A stretch of 64,000 nucleotides of DNA from Pseudofabraea citricarpa (Eukaryota > Ascomycota > Leotiomycetes > Helotiales > Dermateaceae), in the NCBI GenBank assembly GCA_029641185.1, contig JAPWGK010000024.1, positions 604,768 to 668,767 of the forward strand, in the 5' to 3' direction. The stretch's first letter is position 1. Each line of letters starts with the position of its first letter. Positions 33,653 to 46,320 of the stretch are shown here, piece after piece. A program made the position numbers and the translations under genes. The notes beneath the pieces are model-generated. The model ran no database searches. It had not been told where the DNA came from and saw only the letters and a list, made by a program, of their open reading frames with translations.

Positions 33653-35647
33653 CTATTGATCAGCGATGCGGACGTCTTTACCCGTTCTTGTCTTAATATC
33701 TTGAATGATCTCATTCATATCAATGACATAAGAACGAGTGTTTTTATCAGAAACAGCATAGAGTAATCCGTTCACGTTGCCATTCCCATCCATGACCCAT
33801 GCCCCTGAATCTCCTCGAGAGCCAAATACTGCACCGGTATTATTTGGCTCGGGAGAGACTGAATATGCAAGAGCTGGGTATGTGGCACCTGCAAGCACCA
33901 CCCGACAGCGACAGGGATCTACCTGTCCGTAATGTACCTGTTGGACTCGGTCGATATGGACGACTGGCATCTTTAAAGCGCCCTTATCGATAGCAGGACG
34001 GAGGCTGCCAAAGGATAATTTACCTGTCTTAATGCATTTATCCGTAAACTTGAAATTGCGGTGTCGTAGTTCGATAGAAGACTATTACTAGGTAAGCTTA
34101 GCTTATCAAAAATGAAAATAACAACATACAACATTATACGGAGAGCGTTGGATGCGGTCCTTATTGACCTCTACCAATGCCCAGTCCATGTCAGACTCCC
34201 AGGGGTATTTATCAAAAGGCTCGCCATGTGCAATATGGGTGGGGATAGTGACAAGCCCAGAAGATGCGAAGACTTCACCTAGATCAGGAAACTTCTCTGC
34301 GGCGACAAGGTTCTCAGACTCGGAATTTAGTTCTGCGATCACATCTTCTGCAGCTTGAACATGTCTGGCTTGATGTGCTTTAATGTTAATTTCCTTCGCT
34401 TGCCGTAATTCCTCTTCAGCGTCCTTTAGTTTCAATTTCGTCTCATTCTTTGCTTCCGCAATCAGCTTTCGTGTTGGGCCTTCAATCTTATTCATAGAAG
34501 ACCAAGAAGCGGACTGTACAGGTTTGCGGCCGTCGCATACAACATGGTGGGCAGTCATAATGTACAAACCCGGACGAGGGATACCGTTCTCGAAAAGAGT
34601 TACATAGCCTCCACCTGTGCCACCGATTTTGCCTGCTGGTCCTATAGAAGCACTTAGCTGAGGTTGTAGCGAAGTCTGTAGTGATTTATCGTCGCTCGAC
34701 GCACTGATAACTTCCTCGACAGAGATCAGAATCCCTATATCGTAATACCCATGAGCGCAAAGGATATTTTGTATGCGATAGATACAATTACGTATTGACG
34801 CATCCAAAGCAGGCTTGACAATGATCATGCAGATAACCATACAATTTAAGGACTGTCCTGTATGTGGGCGGTAAAGCTCACGAGTCATTAGATGTACGCC
34901 TGTACCTGTATTCGGAGTGGTGATTTTGTCAACCTCTTGTCCAATTGGCCAAAGCACCCTTTCCCACTCCGCCGCAAGGGTTGGATGCGATGAAGGGTCG
35001 AACATAATAATGCGATCAGCCTTATCAGGCATGTCAGAGTAACCTCGTGAGACTTCAGGCAATGGAGGAGCGACTAAGTCTAGCGAAAGAGGCTTAGAAG
35101 CAAAACCTATAGTAACCGTCTGCGAGGCCAAGTGCTGATGCTTGTCGGGCCGCAGGTCGGAGAGATGAGCTGCAGGTCCGGAGAAGTTGGCCGAAAGGTT
35201 CATGTTTCCTCTATTCTCCAGCGAGTCCAGCCAAAAGTAAGATGTAATGCCTGGCATCTGGACTGGCGCCAACAGGTAACCACCAGTTGTACCCGCACCT
35301 GTACCTGTGCCACAAGTCTCCCATTCTAGCTTTGCATGAACCTTGTACACATCGTCGGTACCGAGGTGGAACTTCTGAGCACCGGATTCTTCATTTGGCT
35401 CTGGCGATTGGGGATCCCATATACGACAAAGGGTTTGGTATGGCGGCGGGGTGACAGTCAAACGGTATTCGCCATCGGTGAAATTAAGACTGGCTCCGGG
35501 CTGCTGCAGCTGCTCAAGGTGACTCGGAGAGAGAGATGATGGGATTGAATCAGTCAATTGCGGGGACGGTGACTGCCAAGATGCCAGGTCAGCTTATACT
35601 CTTGGCAGCGCGCTTCTATTCAGGGACCAACTTACCTGATGTGCCAT
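33653..35647 (-). CDS. trypsin-fold serine protease-like protein with coiled-coil insertion
   Basis: Three exons: 35647-35636 (only MAHQ), 35572-34130 and 34081-33653, in phase, 627 residues. I chose this start because GTAAGT and CAG flank a phase-0 intron, and the large exon has no early ATG of its own. The C-terminal third has the elements of a chymotrypsin-like triad: His347 in TAHHV, Asp467 in DWALVE and Ser577 in GSRGDSGAW. Between His and Asp lies a charged helical stretch (about 374-432, rich in Glu, Lys and Ala), an uncommon insertion for this fold. The first 320 residues are not recognised. No signal peptide, so probably intracellular. Proteins of this architecture occur in plant-associated ascomycetes with unknown role. 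The start lies only about 50 bp from the repeat region. Confidence 0.8.
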
Positions 35648-35693
35648 CTTCGATCCTTTCTGCGTCGGATCAGGCTCGGAGAGATGAGTCTTT

Positions 35694-35825
35694 GTGTGGG
35701 GTAGAAACCAGGGTTCTCCGGGTGCGTCCACCCGAGACTATAGGTCGGGTCACCCACTAGGATTAGCTCGTACTACCTGCCCGATTCGGCTAGCGCCCGA
35801 ACGCTAGCGCGGAGTAGCCGACCTG
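35694..35825. repeat. GC-rich palindromic block at the edge of the AT isochore
   Basis: About 130 bp with much higher GC than either side. It holds a hairpin CTCCGGGTG-cgtc-CACCCGAG (about 35707-35730) and a second one whose ends are CGGCTA and TAGCCG (about 35789-35823), containing the direct octamer GCTAGCGC twice. CpA/TpG are still present. It looks like the unmutated terminus of a transposable element, or a fragment too short to be recognised by RIP. Immediately to the right CpA and TpG almost vanish. Confidence 0.55.
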
Positions 35826-36150
35826 CTATATTAAAAATTTCGTAGAAGGAAAAATCCTGTTTTATATCTTTTAATATCCAAATATATTATTCTAAGTACT
35901 AATTTTATTAATATATTCCGAATATATTATTAATTTATTATTATAAATATTTTACTCGAAGTTTCGGCTAATAATACCTAGAGTAATAATAAGATACTAG
36001 AGTATAAGAACCTAGTAGTATTATAAGATAATAAAGAGAATAAAAGACTAAAAGATAAAATAAACTTATATATAATATATTAGGAATATATTACTAATAT
36101 ATTATAAGATAAAAATATAATTATCTCTAATAAGAGTATATATACCCTAG

Positions 36151-36454
36151 TAATATAATAGGGTGATAAATATTAGAGCGTATCCGAATCTATAATATTA
36201 TAAATATAACTAGTAACTAATATAATATATATAATTATATATAAGGTATATTTAGTAATCGAATTAATAATTATAAAAGTAAGAGGTAAAAGAAATAATT
36301 AATTAACTATAATTATAAAGTATAAATAATAGTATATAGCTCTTAGAATACTTAAAGAATACTTATAAAGCCCTTATATAATAATACTTAAGGTAATAAT
36401 AACTTTTTATAAAAGCAAAAAAAGTAATAAAATTAAGTATATAACCCTATTATA
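36151..36454 (+). repeat. left terminal inverted repeat
   Basis: Pairs with 37737-38041. The outer sequence TAATATAATA is matched by TATTATATTA at the other end. Confidence 0.7.
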
Positions 36455-37736
36455 TTCGTCCCTTATATAATAGCCTTTCTTATAATATTATTAGGTATCT
36501 CTTATTTTTAATAGATTAAAGTTAGGGTATAAGATATATATCTCTTATAACTTTAGGTTATTATAATTCGCTTCTCTAATTATCTTCTAAAAGATAACTT
36601 TATAATTCTTAGATTATTTTTCTCTTATAATAAATAAACTTATATTCCTCTAATAAATACTCCTAATAACTAGTTAAGTTATTCTTAGCTTAAATCTCTT
36701 ATAAAAATTATTACTCTTAGTATAAAACTAAGTATTTTAATTATAAAAAATCTCTTAACTTAAGATATAAAACTATAATTCTCCTTTCTCTTTATTTAGA
36801 TATATTATAAACTCTAATATTTATTATTTTTACTTTCTAAAAATTAATTTAATATTATACTTTTCCTTTTAATTATAATTATAATATTTATTTTTTATTA
36901 TATAAAAAAAGAATATTCTAGCCGAATCGTTTCTTACTTATAAATTCTTTTACTTCCTTTATTTAAACTAAAATAAAATATCTTTATAACTTTAATTTTA
37001 TAATATCCTACTAAGTTTCTATTATTCTTTTCTTTTAATCTCTAATATATTTACTTCTTCTCTTTTAGACTTAATAAGTTCTTTTATAATCTTCGTCCCT
37101 AGTTCTTAAACTATTTATTACTAATTTTATTATATAAATTAGTAATATATATTAATCTATCTTTATACTAATTATTCCTTATATTATAATCTTAATCTAA
37201 GTATAAAACTCCTAATCTTATTCCTAAGAAACTAACTATAAATTATTTTAATATAATAAGTTTATTCTTCTTTCTCTTATTATCTTTTATAAGGGCTTAA
37301 TAAAGGTTTATATAATTAATTACAAGTACTTATATTAAATATAAGAACTTATTATTATTATAAAAGATAATATATATACTAATATCTTTTTATATAAGTT
37401 TTTTATTTTACTTTATTTTATAAAAGTTTTACTAGATTATCTTATAAAAGATAGGTAATATTTTATTAAGATATTTTATATACTAAGTAATTATAAGAAT
37501 ACTTACTACTTTAAATAAGTATACGCTTTAAATTATTATATCTAGGCCTAAGCGAACTTTTATATAAATTATCTTTATCCTAAAAGAGAAGATAATTATA
37601 AATACTAATAAGTTAGTAAGTATATATTTTAACTTAGTTCTAATACTCTTAGATTTTATTACCTTATATAATACTCTTAATAAGCTTAAGAATAAGCTTT
37701 ATCTTATTAAACGATAAGCTATTTTTAAGCTAGTAG

Positions 37737-38041
37737 TATAATAAGGTTATATACTTGATTTTATTACTTTCTTTACTTTTATAAGAAGTTATTATTATCT
37801 TAGGCACTATTATATAAAGGCTTTATAAATACTTTTTAAGTATTCTAGGAGTTATATATAATTAATTTATACTTTATTATTATAGTTAATTAATTATTTC
37901 TTTTATCTCTTACCTTTATAATTATTAATTCGATTACTAAATATACCTTATATATAATTATATATATTATATTAGTTACTAGTTATATTTATAGTATTAT
38001 AAATTCAGATACGTCCTAATATTTATTATCTTATTATATTA
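37737..38041 (-). repeat. right terminal inverted repeat
   Basis: Reverse complement of 36151-36454, with RIP-type transitions. No convincing target-site duplication was seen outside the two ends. Confidence 0.7.
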
Positions 38042-41000
38042 GTAACTTATATAAGGACTTTAAATAATAATAAATATAAACTAGATTATAACTTATAATA
38101 TTAATATAATAAGCTTATTTAGTATTAACTTTTAATAATAAGCTAAGCTCTTAGAGTATTTAGAGTAAAATTATATAATTACTAGTAAAAATAGCTAGAG
38201 ATATTAAAATCTATAAATATAATTAACTATTAAATATATAAGATATTAATCCGAGTCGTTTTATAGGCTAGATACTTAATAGTAAATATAAAGGATAATA
38301 CTAGAATACTTAGAAGATTAGGAACTTATAATAGATAATAAGTAATAATTAGAATAATATAATAATATAAAGGTTAAAGTCCTTAGAAAAATAAAATAAC
38401 TAGAATAATAAGAATATTAAAAGGATTAGGAACTTATAAAGAATAAGAGATAATTATAATTATAAGAATATATAATTTTAGGAGTTATCTAGAGGTATAT
38501 AAGTATATATATTACTAGAGATATTAAGATTATTATTCGAATAATAAAGGTATATCTTTATAAGCCTTAGTCTAAATAAAAGATATAATATCTAGAGTTA
38601 AAGGAGGATTAAAAAGGATATTATAATAATAGGTATTAAGAAGATCCTAAGAACTAAAGACTAGAAAGATATAAGACTCTAGTATTTTTATTTATAAATA
38701 ATAGTTTTAAGAAATAACCTTAATCTTAGTATAAGTATAAAGTAAATAGTTATATTAGATTAGGTAAAACCTTACTAAAAGCTTAGGCTAAGATAAAAGA
38801 GCTTCTAATTAGTACTAATAAGTATAAATTATACTTAAAGCTAAAAAATATAAGAGAATAAGAGGAGTAATATATTATTATATTAGAAAGAGAAAGTAAT
38901 TAATTAGTTATTTATTTATTTATTTTTTAGTTTATTTTATTTAGTTAGTTAATAAAGTTTATATTATTTATATTATTATTTATTTTCTAGTTAACTTTAT
39001 AAGATAGATATTACTTATAATTTAATATAAGTATTCCCCTAGTTTATTAAGGTTATTATAAAGATTATATTTATTATAATAATATCTTAATAAGAAGATA
39101 ATATTCTTAAGTTTAGATCCTAATTATCTCTTACTTATACTAAGTTTCCTATAATAATAAATCTAATATAAAGAGTATATAAAAATTAAAGTTATTTACT
39201 TATCTAATACTTAATCGAAAATATAATACTAGGACTCTCTAAAACTTAAGACCTAAGCTTTAGAGTATAAATAAAACTAAGTTTAAATACTTAAATAAGA
39301 AATTAGTTATCTTAGAAAGGCCTAAGAGTAAGTAAAAAGTATAATATAACTAGTAAAATAAGAGTATAAAAGTAATAGAATAATAGCTACTTATTTCTAG
39401 GAAAGTTAATATAAAAAAAGTAAATCTTATATTATATCTAATTATAATATTAATTTTATCTTTCTAGAAATACGTAGTAAAAGTAAATAATAAAAACTTA
39501 AAAGTAAGGCTTTCTTATTTAGGTTATACTAATAGATATATATAGTTTTAAGTTATTTCTTTTATATCTAATATTTTAATAATATAAGATTAAAAGAGAT
39601 TTAATCTTATCTTATAATTTATTTCTTAAAGTTATATATTATATATATATAAAAGATAATATTTAGGTAAAATAAAAGCCTTAGATATTTAGCTAGAAAA
39701 ACTTTTACTTAGTTTTTCTAATTATTTTATAAGTTATAACTTTTTATTATCTTATTTAATTCTTTTTTAATATTTACTTAATATTTAACTTAAGCTTACC
39801 TAGCTTTAATCTAGTATTATAATATCGTCTTAAGAATACTCTCTTATTACTAATTTTCCTCTTTTATTTATTTCTTCTTATAAATAAAAATAATAAAAGA
39901 AAAAGAAGCTCTTAATATTTTCTCTAGACTTATTAAGCTTAGGGATCTTACCTAGTATAAGTATTCCTAGTAAGAAAGGAAAATAAATAATTATCTAGCT
40001 TAAGATAATATATAAAATTATATAAGTTATTTTAAAAGTTCGCTTTTCTAGCTTTATTAATATTCCTTTTTTTAAGAAGATAAAAGCTACTAAATTTATT
40101 TAATATTATAAATAAATAATATTTAATAAAAGTCTCTCTAATATAAAGCTAGTTCTTAGATACTTTAATTATTATTACTTATTAGTTTATTCTTATACTA
40201 AAGTATTAGATAGCTTTAAGTAAAGAAATTAAGCTATTTTTAAGAAAGTATTCTTAAAAAAATAAGCTAATTATAACTCTAAGTAACTTTAATATATTAT
40301 TAAGTTCTTAAATATTTTAGTTAATTATCTAAAAAAAGATATAACTAAAATCTTAGAATTCCTAAAAATATATAAGCTAAGCTCTAAGCGACTACTTAGT
40401 AATAACTAACTAAGCTTTTATAAATAAGTATATAAGCTTCTTTCTAGCTTTTCTAAAGATTATATTCTTATTATTATAAAAAAGAAGAAGATTAAGTATA
40501 ATAAACTAAGAACTTTTATATTTACTAAGATCTATAAGTTTACTAAGACTTATACCTAAGCTAAAAAGAATCTTATTTACTTACTTAAGTAGGATAATAA
40601 TAATATTATTATTATTAATAAGCTACTAGACCTTTAGTTATATAATAATCTAAATAAGACTTTTAATCTAATTATACTTTTTATACTAGTAATTAATAAC
40701 TTTATATAAATTATTATAACCTTTAGTATAATACTTAGTAATATAACTATAAAAATATAAGCTTCTAAAGCGGCTTTTAACTATAATAAAATTAATAATA
40801 TTATTAATATAATAACTAAGATATTATTAAAAGATTATATTACCTTTAAGATTATTATAATTAAGTATTAGAAAGAGAAAAGTAAGCTATTTATTATTAT
40901 TAGTAAAGGTAATACTAGAATTAATATATTAAAGATTAAGTTTTATAATAATAAACTAGAGTTATTTAAGTAATATAATAATTATAATATTAAAGAGGAG

Positions 41001-43699
41001 ATTAATAAAATATATTATATAATAAAAGTATATAATTATAAGTATAATTTAAGCTATATAATAAGTATAAATCCTAGTACTAGTATTTATATTAGTATTT
41101 TATAGACTAGCTATTAATAGTTTAACTCTATAGATTAAGATTATATATATTAATATTATAATAAACGCTTTTACTTTTCTAGTAATTACTTAATATTTAC
41201 TTATTATATAAAAGTTAGAATTATTTATAAAAATAAAAGTAATAGCTAGATATATTTTAGACTTATAAGATCTAGTTTAGTATTTTTTTAGAAAGCTAAG
41301 ATATCTTAAGATATTCTTACTAAAAAATAATATTTATATTATAATAATAATAAGATTTCTTATTATAATTAATTTAAGGTATTTTAGCTTAAGAAAAATA
41401 TAAAGACTAAATCTAATATTAATATTAAGATAAGTAAATATAAGCTTACTAAGATCTATAAGTATAAGAAGAAAAGTATTATAACTAGTTTTATTAGTAT
41501 ATAAAATAATATTATAATTTTCTAGTATATAATACTAGTTATTAAATTTAAAAAAAAATTAAACTCTTACTATTAGTTATAACTAGTTATAATAAGTAAA
41601 AATAATAAGATTAAGTAAATTATACTTAATACTTTTATTATTATATTTATAAGCCTAAGAGGTACCCTAGTAGTTATTAATATCTCTAGAAAAACTAAGT
41701 TAAGTATAAGTATCTAAAAGAATACTAAGAAATTAAAAAAAATTATTAAGTTTATTATTCTAGTATCTAGAATTATAAATTTAGATATTTTAAAGTAAGT
41801 ATTTTACTAATATAAACTAATTAATATTAAGATATTTAAGTATAATAAAAAGCTTCTAAGTACTTAGGAAACTTTTATTAAGAACTTAATATAACTAGGT
41901 CTAGATAATAATAAAACCTTAGAGGTTACTAAAGCTAAGAAAAAGAAAGAATATAAGTCTTATATCTTATAAGCTAAGATACTTAAAATATAATATATAA
42001 TTATAAATTAGATAATTATACTTATATATAAATAAGCTTTTATCTTTAATTAAATAAACTTAGCTTAAGTTATAAGAATTAGTTATTATTAACTTCTAAG
42101 TAATATAATTTAAATTAATATACTAAAGATTAAGAAGCTAGAACTTTATATAAATATAAGCTTTCTTATATAAAGTATAATTATTAGAGTTAATATTCTA
42201 TTATATTATATTAATAGCTTATATTTACTAGTTATTATTTATAGTTATAATAATTAAAAGTTAATATAAGTAATAGATATAATAGATATAAGTACTAAGA
42301 TTAATATTATAACTTATAATATCTAGAGAAAAATTAGTCTTAATATTAGGAAAAAAAAGAATCTTATAATTATTAATTATAAGAGAATATCTTAAGTAAT
42401 CCTTAGAATTTATAATAATATATAACTAGATATTAGTAGTATATAAGTAACCTTATATATTTATATAATATAATAATTAGGCTATAACTTAGTACTTAAA
42501 TAACCTTTTATATATAAGATAAAAGTAAGCTTAGAATAAAACTTAAAAAAAGATTATAAGATATAAATTATAGCTAATAATAATATTAATAAAATTAGGC
42601 TTTTATATCTTTATATTATTACTTATAAGTTTAAGACTTAAGTAATATAATAATAAGATTTAAAAGATAACTTAAACTCTAAGAATAACTTAGAAAACTA
42701 GGTATTAATTTATTATAAGAGAAATAAATTAAGAGATATATAAATAAATCTCTTAAATATATATAAGAAATTTTACTAAGAAAAAAGAAAGATAAGCCTA
42801 ATATAAGAAAAATAATAGAAAGCTATAATATATTTATAGATATAAATATAAATAAGAAAGCTAGTATTTTATTATATTTATTATTAAGATAAGAGAAATA
42901 TAAGAAGATTTAAAAAATACTTAAGCTAGATTATAAGCTTAAGAAAACCTTCTTAGTTAAAGCTCTAAGACTTAAGAGAACTTAATAAATACTTACTAGA
43001 AACTTACTAAGTATTTTATTAGTTCTCTTAGAAACCTTAATATTAAAAAATAAGCCTAAGATACCTAAGAGTAAAAGAATAATAAAAGTAATTTTATAAA
43101 GTTTTTTCTTTCTAAAAAGCGATTTATATATTACTAGTCTTAAAAGGTTATTAAAATTATAAATATTTTATAAAAGTATAATATTTTCTTTTTTTAAGAT
43201 AAGATATAAAAGGGAAGTTTTAACTTTCTATAAATAAAAGGCTTAAAAGATAAAACCTATAAATCTTAAAAGAAATATAAGAATTAAGCTATTTAGTTTT
43301 AATAACTAGAAAAAAGTTATTAAATTAATAAAAAAGCTATTACTTATTCTAGGTTCTTATAATAATTAGTTTAAGTCTTAATATATAAAGTTTCTAAAAA
43401 GCTAAAAACTTATATTAAAAAAAATATAAGACTTATTTATAAGTAATATATTAATCTTAAAAAAAAAAGAAATATTCTAAGAGATATTTTATAATAAAAA
43501 AAAAGTATTTTTATTTAACTAGTTAAAGAAAGAACTTATAAAGTTAGAGGTTATTAAGTTATAAGAAATTAGGATAATATTATATAAAATATAATAAATA
43601 TAAAACTTTCTAATTACTAAGAGACTTTATAAGATTATATATAAGATAATAAGCGAGTATATTACTAATAATATACTAGAAAGCTATTATAAGTCGTAT

Positions 43700-46320
43700 A
43701 AAAACTTATAATTCCTAATTATAAAGGAAAAGCTAAATAAGTATAAACTTATAAGTATAACTATAAAATATAATATAATAATAATTAGAGATATTAACCT
43801 TTTTTTATTAATAGATTCTTTTATAAAAAAGTTTATATATCTTTAGATTATTAGTTTAATTAATTTATTTTCTAGTTATAATTAGATTTTACTAGCTAAG
43901 TAAAATAAAAACTTAATTACTTTCTTTATAAATAATATTAGACTACTAAGGGCTATTACTCTTATATAAGATATAATAAATTTAATAGCTTAGTTTATAT
44001 ATATTATATTTAAAATATTCTTTTTCCTAAATTTTTATATTATTAAATTATTCCTTAATAATATTAATATTAAAGGATCTTATTTATAATATAATAATAA
44101 AAAAGTTCTTCTAAGAGTTTAATAATTTATAATAAAATATATATAAAACCTTAGTAAGATATTACTTAAGCTTAAGAGAGTAGGTTTAATTATTAGTCTT
44201 AAGTCTAAGTTTTATATAAAAGGTATTAAAGTTATTAGATTCGTTTATAACTCTAAGAATAAATCGCTTATTAATATAAAGATTATAAAGCTAGTTAATT
44301 AGTTAGATCTAACTAATATAAAAGAGATTTATATCTTCTTAGGGATTTATATATATTATTATATCTAGATTAAAACTTTTATACTTATTATAAAACTATT
44401 ATATAATTTATTAAAAAAGAATATAATATTTAAGTAAGATAAGAGATACTAAAAGGCTAAACTAGAGCTTATTAAGATATTAGTAAAAGCTTCTTATCTT
44501 ATTATAATTAATTATAAGCTTAGAGTAAGAATAATTTATATTATTATTAATATAAGTTTAGATAACTAGGGAGATATATTCTCTTAGGATAATAAAGATA
44601 AAAAGAGGTATTTAAGTAGATATAAGTTAAGAATATAAAATCTAGCTAAGTATAATTATAATATTATTAAATATAAGTATAAAGATACTCTTAAGATACT
44701 TAAGAAAATAAAAGAATATATTATTAGAATATATTTTACTCTTAAGATAAATACTAATATATTTATTACTTAGCTTAATAATATTATTTTAGATATACCT
44801 AGTATATTATTAATAAGATAGATTACCTAGATTCGATTATTCGACTTTAAGATTATATATATACCTAGTAAAAAGAATAAAATTATAAACGTATTATCTT
44901 ATTATCTTATTATAAAAAAAGAACTTAAAGATAAAAAATAAGAAGAAGAAATTAATAATTATATTATCTTCTAATTTAGCTTTCTTTAAATAATACTTAT
45001 TTTAAGATCTTATACTTATCTAAATACTAAAATAAGTATTATCCTTTAAGGTAAATAAAATTTTAAGTTAAAATAAATTATAATATTTCTTATAACTCTT
45101 AAGAGACTAGCTAATATTAGAGATAAAGAATAATTAGTATTTTAATAATATATTATAAGATTCTAAGTATACTAAAATATATTATAATAAAGACTTACTA
45201 GGAGTAGATATAAATAATATATTATTAATAATCTAAAAGAATAAGTAAATATTATTAAGAACTTATATAATAGAAAGATATATAAGAGATAAAAGATAAT
45301 ATATATAAAGGTAATAAAATATTACTTCTAAGAGGAATATTATAAATAAGTAAAAATATATATAATATTATATCTCTAGTATTAATTTAAGTTATATAAT
45401 ATTACTTATAAGATAATTTATATAACTAGAGTATTATATATATATTATAAATAATATCTAGATATTATTAATCTCCTATTAAGTATAAGAAAGTCTTTTA
45501 TTATTAATACGTATAAGAAGGTATTAGGTATAATTATAAGATATATTATCTCTAAAATAAACTTTACTTATATTATAACTTTTATTAAAAAGAATATTCT
45601 TTATATTTATAATATATTTAAGATACTTATTATTAATAAAAAACCTAAGAACTAGGGAAGTTTTAATAATCTTATATCTAAGCTTAAGTTTATTAAGATA
45701 TAAATAAGTACTTATAATTCTTATACTTAGAATTTAATTAAAAGAAGTTATTTTAATATAAAAGTAACTTTATCTAAGATTATAAATAAGATATTTAAGA
45801 ACTAGCTAAGATATATTAAGAAGGTCTACTTTATAGATAATATTATAATAAGAGCTCTTATAAGGCTTATTATATTCTATTTATAGTTTAGCTTTAAGGT
45901 TATACTTATTATTAAAAGCAAGTACCTAATATAATAATATCTAAGATAAAACTTAATTAAGAAAATAAATAAAAAGTCTTTAATTATTTTATATATTAAG
46001 TAACTTAAAATTTATAATAAATATATACTAGAGGTTCTACTAATAAAATAATATAAATATTAAGAATTAAAAAAAGCTACTAATTATAATTATATCTTAT
46101 ATAAAAAACTACTTCTTAAAAGAGATATTATTCTTATATTTAATATTATATAAAAAGCTAATATATTAAAATAATAAGCGCTTAATTTTAGATAAAAAGG
46201 CTTATATATAATTTTAAAGGCTAATAATAAGAAGGGTATTTATTAGCTTAAGGAAATAAATATAACTTCTTTTTATAATATTTATATAAGATATAAATTA
46301 AAGAAATTTATTTAAAGAGA
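43700..46320 (+). pseudogene. decayed Ty3/Gypsy pol (RT, RNase H, integrase), plus strand
   Basis: Translation with stops shows Gypsy landmarks in order. The reverse transcriptase part has FINNIRLLRAITLI near 43925, matching the DLTTF..LGLLR region. A LKRVGLIIS block lies near 44180, and LGIYIYYYI-IKTF (FIG-CVYYRIWIK-F) near 44340. The RNase H end WIRLFDFKIIYIPSKKNKI is near 44830. The integrase C-terminus has a LNFR-KG-Y-I...G-Y-LKEI pattern near 46190-46320. Stops throughout; all fit C/T or G/A damage. Possible gag and protease lie to the left. I could not find its LTRs; a purine run at about 46877 may be its polypurine tract. Confidence 0.72.

Larger units (their letters stand above)
36151..38041. 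mobile_element. 1.9-kb element with ~304-bp terminal inverted repeats (class II-like), RIP-decayed
   Basis: The left end (36151-36454) matches the reverse complement of the right end (37737-38041) with differences almost only C/T and G/A. Mapped pairs keep a coordinate sum of 74,191-74,192, so there is at most one net indel. The interior has no readable transposase after RIP. Very long inverted ends are usual for Mutator-like elements, but family assignment is a guess. The left 1,585 bp recur at 52223-53807 and, inverted, at 49650-51234. Confidence 0.7.

Noticed and set aside
35694..35825. tRNA-like or structured RNA gene
   Set aside because: The hairpins do not form a cloverleaf and no A-box/B-box pair with correct spacing is seen.
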